NCBI GenBank assembly: GCA_002361615.1
Contig: DETK01000005.1
Span: 1 to 11,713, forward strand
Direction of reading: 5' to 3'
Length of the DNA stretch: 11,713 bases
Origin: Bacteroidales bacterium UBA3290
Lineage (GTDB): Bacteria > Bacteroidota > Bacteroidia > Bacteroidales > UBA932
Shown here: one piece after another, positions 6,831 to 11,713 of the stretch
Layout of the letters: every line of letters starts with the position of its first letter
Numbering within the stretch: the stretch's first letter is position 1
The notes under the pieces: model-generated
Seen by the model: the letters and a program-made list of their open reading frames with translations, nothing else
The model's database searches: none
Told to the model about the DNA's origin: nothing
Position numbers and translations under genes: made by a program

Positions 6831-8294
6831 TTATGAAACGATTACCTGTCCAGATCCCCAACCAATCAATTCGTTCGTTTCATTCCAATAAACATAGCAG
6901 TATATTTCAAAAGCATCCGCTTTCGTGAATGTAATCGTATCAAAACGGCCATTGGGGATATGCGAAAACCCTGCTTCTTGCTCGTTATGATCATAAATCT
7001 CCCATATGCAAGTAACATCCGATCGTGTTGCCGGCCAACCGATACTAAATTGTGAAGGAACGCCTACTATGATATTTGTAGGTATAGTCATGGCGGACCA
7101 ATGGGGTATTTGCCCGTAATAGTGTACATCGTTAGAAGGAAATGGGCAGTCTGCCAAAGAATGTTCCATTAACGGACCATTATCCCATTTAGATATGCAA
7201 GTACCTGTTGCCGGATAATACAAAGCAGAATGATCCATATCATCGTAGACAACTCGACTGGCGATTGACGAAGAGCAAGAGTCATAATAATCTTGGGTCC
7301 AATACTTTTCTATATTACTTCCACCTGAAATAGTATAAGGATAGAGCCAACACGCAACTCCACCTTCTGACATGTTCCAAGCATAGCTGTTACCATTATA
7401 GGTTCCAGATGGTTGATCAACCACATTAGCATTTGGAAAGTAAGTCGTGTAATAGTAAAGAAGAGCGGCTTTTTCATTATCAGATACTTCCGAGTATAGT
7501 CTTCCTTGCACACTTTGGCCAAATGGTGTATATAGAGTTGTTGTCCCCAAATAAGCCTTTGTAGAGCTCATTGCCTCATACTTACTTCTTAACTCAGAGA
7601 GTATGGATTGTGCTTTGTCAGTATCTATTTCATCATCTTGAAGCTCACATAACGCCAAAAGAAAAAGTGCTCCTTCTATTGATAAATAACTGTATTCTTG
7701 ATGCGATTCCTGCAAATCATTAATACGTTTTTCGGCTATCTCGCGCAGTTTTTGTCTATTAATAGGAGAAATGATATCTGGAAACAACCCTGACCCCATC
7801 AGGAGCTCCAAAAAACCAATGCTTAATGAAGACAGCATAAAAGTATTACCCATAGTATAAGGATTGCAATAATCCGCCGTCACTTTCACATTGGAATAAA
7901 CCTCAACAAATGTTTCCGCTGCATCCGACCGCGTTAACAGCTCTTGAAAAGCATTAAAACGATCCGCAAAGACACCAATACCGTTAAGACGGTTTCCATA
8001 AGCCGAGTATATGTTCGCAAGAGGATGTGCAACACAAGTTTTTACCAGAGCATTTGTAGTCATCTCGCTGAGAACAGTTGCGGGTATTTGGCAGGCTTCA
8101 AACTTTTCGTCCAATGAGTGATACTGCTTCCATTGCTCTGGTGACGCAACAGTATCATAAGACCAGGCTCTATCTATGGTGTACCGCTTCTCGAGAACGC
8201 TATCATCCTGATTCTCGATATCATTTGTTAAACTACAACTCGTCACCAAAAGAAAGGTAATCGTTGCTACCAGACAGGACATGTACGTTTTCAT
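6831..8294 (-). CDS. Large lipoprotein: helical domain, degenerate papain/NlpC-like domain, Ig-like tail
   Basis: A 487-residue protein with a lipobox L-V-T-S-C (Cys20). Residues about 55-215 form a helical domain with 'FEACQIPATVLSEMTTNALV' and 'GIGVFADRFNAFQELLTRSDA', which resembles a domain I recall from other secreted Bacteroidota proteins. Residues about 290-393 resemble a papain/NlpC-like amidase or peptidase domain of the 'NCHSYAW ... HSAI/HSGV ... SKWG ... RH ... DCPY' type. Here the motif reads Y-N-G-N-S-Y-A-W (299-306), then D-D-M-D-H-S-A-L (351-358), I-S-K-W (367-370) and A-D-C-P (381-384), so the expected Cys and first His are Gly and Asn. A beta-rich, Ig-like domain covers about 404-487. 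I chose ATG 8294-8292 for its signal peptide, 13 nt after the DUF3244 stop. It is probably exported, perhaps surface-exposed, and catalytically dead. The domain assignment is from memory and moderate. Confidence 0.72.
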   Translation of the reverse strand: MKTYMSCLVATITFLLVTSCSLTNDIENQDDSVLEKRYTIDRAWSYDTVASPEQWKQYHSLDEKFEACQIPATVLSEMTTNALVKTCVAHPLANIYSAYGNRLNGIGVFADRFNAFQELLTRSDAAETFVEVYSNVKVTADYCNPYTMGNTFMLSSLSIGFLELLMGSGLFPDIISPINRQKLREIAEKRINDLQESHQEYSYLSIEGALFLLALCELQDDEIDTDKAQSILSELRSKYEAMSSTKAYLGTTTLYTPFGQSVQGRLYSEVSDNEKAALLYYYTTYFPNANVVDQPSGTYNGNSYAWNMSEGGVACWLYPYTISGGSNIEKYWTQDYYDSCSSSIASRVVYDDMDHSALYYPATGTCISKWDNGPLMEHSLADCPFPSNDVHYYGQIPHWSAMTIPTNIIVGVPSQFSIGWPATRSDVTCIWEIYDHNEQEAGFSHIPNGRFDTITFTKADAFEIYCYVYWNETNELIGWGSGQVIVS

Positions 8295-8307
8295 AATGCA
8301 ATTAAGT

Positions 8308-8700
8308 TTATATTGTAAAATAGCCATAATAGACCGTTCCATCCGACGTAATAATCTCAATCCGATAGAAACCAGGCCCACCAGTAATCGGTAATATCTG
8401 ATAACTCACATTGGTCTCCATGTAGAAAGTTGAACTCGTACTATAAGTTAGGTTCGTAATCTGTACCGTCACGTTCCCGATGTCATGGGAAAAGGAGACA
8501 GTAATGCGATCAGGTGCAGTGTAGTGCATCGCATGAAGAGGAACTTCGACTTGAGAGCGATTGTTTGATTCGCCAGGAAGCAAGATGGTGATATCGATCA
8601 CATCACCATCGTCATCATCTTCAGTTGTAAAAGCAAGATTGGGAAAAGACAGCGCAAAGACACTGAGAAATGATAGAAATAACAAAGAGGTCTTTTTCAT
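8308..8700 (-). CDS. DUF3244-like small secreted protein
   Basis: A 130-residue exported protein. A signal peptide (M-K-K, then a hydrophobic stretch to about residue 23) is followed by an acidic patch T-E-D-D-D-D-G-D. The remaining ~95 residues form a single beta-sandwich-like domain with 'DRITVSFSHDIGNVTVQITN' and a C-terminal 'GFYRIEIITSDGTVYYGYFTI'. This matches the shape of DUF3244 proteins, which are common in Bacteroidales, usually exported and of unknown function. No lipobox is visible, so it should be periplasmic or released. I chose ATG 8700-8698 over an in-frame ATG eight codons upstream because M-K-K starts a standard signal peptide. It is the first gene of the five-gene operon, after a 241-nt gap holding candidate promoters. 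Its pairing with the next lipoprotein 13 nt away may mean the two products interact. Confidence 0.75.
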   Translation of the reverse strand: MKKTSLLFLSFLSVFALSFPNLAFTTEDDDDGDVIDITILLPGESNNRSQVEVPLHAMHYTAPDRITVSFSHDIGNVTVQITNLTYSTSSTFYMETNVSYQILPITGGPGFYRIEIITSDGTVYYGYFTI

Positions 8701-8721
8701 AATGCTGGGTGTTTTGATATA

Positions 8722-8774
8722 CAAATTTAACCAGCGAGGACCAAAAGGCCAGATGTCCCTTCAAAACAAATCTA
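8722..8774 (-). promoter_or_regulatory. Candidate Bacteroidota -7 boxes upstream of the five-gene operon
   Basis: Read on the minus strand, two exact matches to TAnnTTTG occur: TAGATTTG at 8774-8767 and TAAATTTG at 8729-8722. The first would give a leader of about 60 nt and the second a leader of about 15 nt before the DUF3244 start. Neither has a clear TTTG -33 box at the usual ~20-nt spacing, so these are candidates only. Their presence in the only sizeable gap upstream of the operon supports a separate transcript from the TPR gene. Confidence 0.35.
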
Positions 8775-8826
8775 ACACATGGCTTGTAAAAAACCCAGCC
8801 AGAAGTACCTGTAGGGCACATTTTTG

Positions 8827-8886
8827 AAAAAACGTCAGAATCAATCTAACAACCCGCTACGAAGCATCGCGCTAATTACTGATTCT
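8827..8886 (-). terminator. Probable intrinsic terminator of the TPR gene
   Basis: On the minus strand, AGAATCA (8886-8880) pairs with TGATTCT (8843-8837). A second imperfect stem between them (CGCGATG / CGTAGCG with a 3-nt loop and one mismatch) folds on itself, and TTTTTT follows at 8832-8827. It lies 56 nt past the TPR stop codon and ahead of the operon's candidate promoters, so it would separate the two transcripts. The stem is long-range and imperfect, hence the modest confidence. Confidence 0.4.
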
Positions 8887-8941
8887 CAACCATTTTGCCC
8901 TCCTAGCACAAATCGGGGAATCAAGAAAAAAAATAGCAAGC

Positions 8942-10606
8942 TTATCGGAAGAAAAGCAGAAACTCATCTTTATGGGGAACTTTGGAACGAGCGATTGTGT
9001 CTTTCAGCCGGGACTTCCGCTCATAAGCAGCCGGTAGTGTTGAGATACTGAACGCAGTCTTCAGCACTGAGGCATCGAACCCCGCAAACACAAAACTGAC
9101 AAAATGGTATTCCCGCTCTTCCTTGCCAGGGAACTCAGCGCGATAGTGTTTCATAACATCTGAAAACAAGTCATTGAGGCGCTGTTCCAGCAATATCTGA
9201 CCTTCCTCATCGTCGGCAAGCATCGCTATTGCTTTCTTCGCTTCAAAAAAGACATTGTCACGAACATCGATGGGCATATCCTTCGTATGATAGTATGCTT
9301 TATACAACTGGCTCCACCCCCGGAAGGAGGACTGAAGATGCCGCGTGTATTCCCGCTGGAGCCGGGCTTGCTGAAGTTTCAACTCACTGACTTGATCTGA
9401 AAAAGAAGCGAGAGCTTCTTTCAAAGATGCTGTCTCCATCTCAAGAGCTCTGTTCTTTCGCATAATTCGTTCGCTTTTACGCTGAAGCAACAAATACACG
9501 ACAATCCCGACCGTCAGCAACGAAATGACGGCTAGGATAGAAATCCACAAAACAAAGTGACGAGACTCTTCTGCCCTGGTTCGTTCTAACGCATTATAAT
9601 CCCGTTGTGCCCTAAGGGAAGACTGATGCAACGTTTCACGAAGCAAAGCCATTTGTCTCTCTGCTGATTCCTCCAAATCTGAAAAAGCGGTTTCATAGTC
9701 GCCTTCCAAAGCGGCGATCTTGCTGCTCCAAACCTTGAATACATAAGAATCCTTCGCCGGACTCTTTTCCAACTGTCTGAATATACTTCGTGACTTTTCT
9801 TTTTCACCGAGCACTGACAAAACATATCCATAAGCACACCAATAATTGACACCAGGCAATCCCCCTTGCATGGCATTTGCCTTTTCGAACAGTTCTTTGG
9901 CGAAATCGTACGCGCGGTTCTGGTTAACCAAAACAAAGGCTTCGTCAGCCATAACTTTGGGGACAACTTGAGGATAAAGACATGACTCGTTTTCAAGCAG
10001 GAAACGAAGGATAGAATCAGCGGCAGCGAATTGCTTTATATTATTGAGCAACTGAGCTTTCCTGTATAGAGAAGAATACGCCAATGCTGTATCGCCAGCC
10101 ATCATGCAATAGGTGTATGAGCTGTCTGTATATCGCAGGGCATCTTCAAAAAGATAAGTGCTTCCATATGTATCTCCCATTGCCTGAAAAATAAGGGAAC
10201 GGAATCGAGCATCTTTCAAGCCTTTGGCACATTCGTTCGATCGTGTGAAGGAAACGATGGCATCTGCATAGTTTCCTCCATTATACTGTATTCTTCCCAA
10301 ATAATAGTAGGGTCTTACACGCTTTGTCAATGGCCGCTTATTCCCGTAATACTCCACAGCCGGCATCACGACCCCCGCATCCGTAGTATCGATCCAGTTC
10401 TTGTCGAGAGCCATGGCGTGGAGAAGGGCGAAACGGGCCTTCATCGCTGGCCGGACAAGCGTTGTCGTGTCAATGTTCCGGATCAAAGAAAGGGCACTGT
10501 CCGGATATGCCTGCATACAGGACTCTGCCTCGTCGAGAACTTTCGCTGTCTCTCTGTTACATGACCCAAGCAGAACTAGCAGAACCAATAGACCGATTCG
10601 CTTCAT
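8942..10606 (-). CDS. Membrane-spanning TPR protein with degenerate LuxR-like C-terminus, putative regulator
   Basis: A 554-residue protein. It starts with a lipoprotein-like signal (L-L-G-S-C, Cys16). TPR-like helical repeats cover about 25-330, for example 'YYYLGRIQYNGGNYADAIVSF' around 100-120. A single membrane helix lies at 351-374, a coiled coil at about 376-422, and a C-terminal helical domain from 425. Residues 497-540, 'EREYHFVSFVFAGFD...LKTAFSISTLPAAYERKSRLKDTI', have the layout of a LuxR/GerE helix-turn-helix but are poorly conserved. Bacteroidales encode many proteins of this build, generally viewed as envelope regulators. The TPR part should be periplasmic and the coiled coil plus C-terminus cytoplasmic. 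It is encoded just upstream of, and on the same strand as, the TBDR operon, so controlling that operon is a reasonable inference. DNA binding is unproven. The ATG follows a TATCTTTG promoter box by about 25 nt. Confidence 0.82.
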   Translation of the reverse strand: MKRIGLLVLLVLLGSCNRETAKVLDEAESCMQAYPDSALSLIRNIDTTTLVRPAMKARFALLHAMALDKNWIDTTDAGVVMPAVEYYGNKRPLTKRVRPYYYLGRIQYNGGNYADAIVSFTRSNECAKGLKDARFRSLIFQAMGDTYGSTYLFEDALRYTDSSYTYCMMAGDTALAYSSLYRKAQLLNNIKQFAAADSILRFLLENESCLYPQVVPKVMADEAFVLVNQNRAYDFAKELFEKANAMQGGLPGVNYWCAYGYVLSVLGEKEKSRSIFRQLEKSPAKDSYVFKVWSSKIAALEGDYETAFSDLEESAERQMALLRETLHQSSLRAQRDYNALERTRAEESRHFVLWISILAVISLLTVGIVVYLLLQRKSERIMRKNRALEMETASLKEALASFSDQVSELKLQQARLQREYTRHLQSSFRGWSQLYKAYYHTKDMPIDVRDNVFFEAKKAIAMLADDEEGQILLEQRLNDLFSDVMKHYRAEFPGKEEREYHFVSFVFAGFDASVLKTAFSISTLPAAYERKSRLKDTIARSKVPHKDEFLLFFR

Positions 10607-10631
10607 AACATATTCTTTCAGCTATTTTTTA

Positions 10632-10663
10632 CAAAGATAGTCAAAATAGTCATGAAGCATAAA
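10632..10663 (-). promoter_or_regulatory. Probable promoter of the TPR regulator gene
   Basis: On the minus strand a perfect Bacteroidota -7 box, TATCTTTG (10639-10632), is preceded by TTTA (10663-10660), a near match to the TTTG -33 box, with a 20-nt spacer. Transcription would start about 20 nt before the TPR start codon. The promoter lies right after the rplQ terminator, so the TPR gene should be independent of the ribosomal operon. Confidence 0.5.
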
Positions 10664-10678
10664 CTGCAGTATATTAAC

Positions 10679-10723
10679 AAAAAACACAATCTTGCCCACC
10701 TGTCGGACAGGTGGGCAAGATTG
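10679..10723 (-). terminator. Intrinsic terminator of the rpoA-rplQ operon
   Basis: On the minus strand, 40 nt past the rplQ stop, the perfect 18-bp stem of the repeat (10723-10687) is followed after two bases by TTTTTT (10684-10679). A strong GC-containing stem plus a T-run is a standard Rho-independent terminator and fits the end of a ribosomal-protein operon. On the plus strand there is no T-run, so it is expected to work in one direction only. Confidence 0.75.
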
Positions 10724-10758
10724 CAAATAGACCTGTTATTGAGGGTGTTACCCTCCAG
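10687..10758. repeat. Palindrome-containing 72-nt repeat, copy 2
   Basis: Same orientation as copy 1 at 2689-2760: the palindrome 10687-10723 and the tail CAAATAG are identical (44 of 44 nt), and 21 of the next 28 nt match. The second hairpin here is GAGGG-TGTTA-CCCTC (10741-10755), starting just past the rplQ stop codon. The outer left arm seen in copy 1 (CTGGAGCCTAA) is only weakly matched at the equivalent place (10652-10662, 8 of 11). The two copies bracket the AT-rich island almost exactly. Confidence 0.9.
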
Positions 10759-10762
10759 TTTC

Positions 10763-11323
10763 TTACGAATTGCCGGACTTGCGAGGAGCCTGGACCTTGC
10801 GGGCGGCGGGAGCGGCTTTCGTAACGTTTTCGTTCGCTGCCTTGGGAGAGTTCGCCTTGCGGGAGACGGTCTTCTTGGCCGGCTCTGCACCTTCGGCGGC
10901 GGCCTTCTTGGCGCCGCTGCGGCGGGTCGTACGCTTGGTCTCCTTCTCGGGAGCGGCGGCGGCATCGCTGAAGTCTACCAGCTGGATGATGGCCATGTCG
11001 GCGGCGTCACCCACGCGGAAGCCGGTGCGGACGATGCGGGTGTATCCGCCGGGACGGTCGGCGATCTTCGGCGCGACGACGCGGAAGAGCTCGCTGACGG
11101 CCTCTTTCTGCTTCAGGTAGCTGAAAACGATGCGGCGGGAATGCGTTGTATCTTCTTTCGATTTGGTGATGAGCGGTTCCACGTACATGCGCAGCGCCTT
11201 AGCCTTGACAACCGTCGTCTCGATCTGTTTGTTGAGAATCAGGGAAGACGCCATGTTGGCGAGCATCGACTTGCGGTGGCCACTCTGACGGCCCAAATGA
11301 TTAATTGCCCTATTATGCCTCAT
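10763..11323 (-). CDS. rplQ: 50S ribosomal protein L17
   Basis: A 186-residue protein of the large ribosomal subunit. Residues 1-118 match the L17 core: 'MRHNRAINHLGRQSGHRKSM' at the start, 'TTVVKAKALRMYVEPLITKSK' at 36-56, and 'GGYTRIVRTGFRVGDAADMAII' at 92-113. A low-complexity Ala/Lys/Arg-rich tail (about 119-186) extends it well beyond the ~120-130 residues of most bacteria; Bacteroidota L17 often carries such an extension. The start codon lies inside the end of rpoA (11-nt overlap), so the two are translationally coupled, as expected at the end of the ribosomal-protein cluster. GC-rich codons contrast with the island next door. Confidence 0.97.
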   Translation of the reverse strand: MRHNRAINHLGRQSGHRKSMLANMASSLILNKQIETTVVKAKALRMYVEPLITKSKEDTTHSRRIVFSYLKQKEAVSELFRVVAPKIADRPGGYTRIVRTGFRVGDAADMAIIQLVDFSDAAAAPEKETKRTTRRSGAKKAAAEGAEPAKKTVSRKANSPKAANENVTKAAPAARKVQAPRKSGNS

Positions 11324-11713
11324 AATCTTCTATTTCAGTTTCAATCGTTTCTGTTTCGTTTTCTGTATCGCTTGCAGTCTCGGATTCCTCGACCTTCGGT
11401 TTCGGTTCGATGCCATACTTGGTGACATCCATGCCGAAGCCCAGTTTCACCTTCTCGATGAGCGTTTCGATTTCATTCATCGACTTCTTGCCGAAGTTGC
11501 GGAACTTCATCAGCTCACCCCGCTGGTGGGAGACCAGGTCTGCGAACGTGTCGATATTGGCCGCCTTCAGACAGTTGAGTGCCCGGACGGAAAGCTCCAT
11601 GTCGGAAAGCTTGGTCAGAAGCAGGTGGCGCATGCGCAGTGCTTCTTCATCGAGTTCCTTGCTGTCGACCTCGACGGGCGTTTCCGGCGTGATCTTCTCG
11701 TCGGAGAAGAGCA
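11313..11713 (-). CDS. rpoA: DNA-directed RNA polymerase subunit alpha, C-terminal part
   Basis: The gene runs off the right edge; 132 residues plus the stop are visible. They include the end of the inter-domain region and the alpha C-terminal domain, which contacts UP elements and activators. 'LSVRALNCLKA' and 'FRNFGKKSMNEIE' carry the residues equivalent to E. coli Arg265, Asn268, Cys269, Lys271, Gly296, Lys298, Ser299 and Glu302, so DNA binding should be intact. After the domain comes an acidic Glu/Thr-rich tail of about 30 residues (from 'EPKPKVEESE' to 'EIEDYEA'). It overlaps rplQ by 11 nt. No sign of damage. Confidence 0.97.
   Translation of the reverse strand, partial: LFSDEKITPETPVEVDSKELDEEALRMRHLLLTKLSDMELSVRALNCLKAANIDTFADLVSHQRGELMKFRNFGKKSMNEIETLIEKVKLGFGMDVTKYGIEPKPKVEESETASDTENETETIETEIEDYEA

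Noticed and set aside
8295..8381. Upstream extension of the large lipoprotein frame (29 extra residues)
   Set aside because: It overlaps the end of the DUF3244 gene, and the later ATG gives a clean lipobox at Cys20.
2689..10723. The two palindromes as a CRISPR or tandem array
   Set aside because: There are only two copies, separated by 8 kb of genes, with no spacer-repeat periodicity and no cas genes.
10652..11425. 257-codon plus-strand frame over copy 2 of the repeat, rplQ and the end of rpoA
   Set aside because: It is the antisense of rplQ and rpoA and includes the terminator palindrome; there is no protein-like signature.

Overview
The window looks like chromosomal DNA from a GC-rich member of the Bacteroidales, most likely Alistipes or a close relative. 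The evidence is a TonB-dependent receptor next to a DUF4249 lipoprotein, a DUF3244 protein, Bacteroidota-type promoter boxes (TAnnTTTG), and housekeeping genes of the Bacteroidales type (Tgt, LptG, NupG, L17, RpoA). The genus is an inference from gene content and base composition; no rRNA or other marker is present to fix it.

Layout. (1) Positions 1-2639, plus strand, GC-rich: the 3' end of tgt, then an LptF/LptG-family permease, then a NupG-type nucleoside:proton symporter, closely spaced and probably cotranscribed. (2) Positions 2640-2815: a convergent junction holding a perfect 18-bp palindrome inside a 72-nt repeat. (3) Positions 2816-10606, all minus strand and clearly more AT-rich: an accessory island. 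In transcription order it encodes a membrane-spanning TPR protein with a degenerate LuxR-like C-terminus, a probable terminator and promoter region, then a five-gene operon: DUF3244 secreted protein, a large lipoprotein with a papain/NlpC-like domain whose expected Cys and His are replaced, DUF4249 lipoprotein, TonB-dependent receptor, and a small lipoprotein. (4) Positions 10607-10762: the promoter of the TPR gene and a second copy of the 72-nt repeat, here followed by a T-run so that it forms the terminator of the ribosomal operon. (5) Positions 10763-11713, minus strand, GC-rich again: rplQ and the 3' part of rpoA, overlapping by 11 nt.

How the genes may work together: the five-gene operon reads as an outer-membrane assembly. 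A TonB-driven gated pore (TBDR) would work with a surface lipoprotein partner (DUF4249), two further lipoproteins and a small secreted protein. The upstream TPR protein could sense a periplasmic or envelope signal and control the operon. No substrate can be deduced. The island is bounded on both sides by the same palindromic repeat, in the same orientation, 7998 bp apart, and it carries no recognisable integrase or transposase. Gain or loss by recombination between repeats is therefore a testable possibility.
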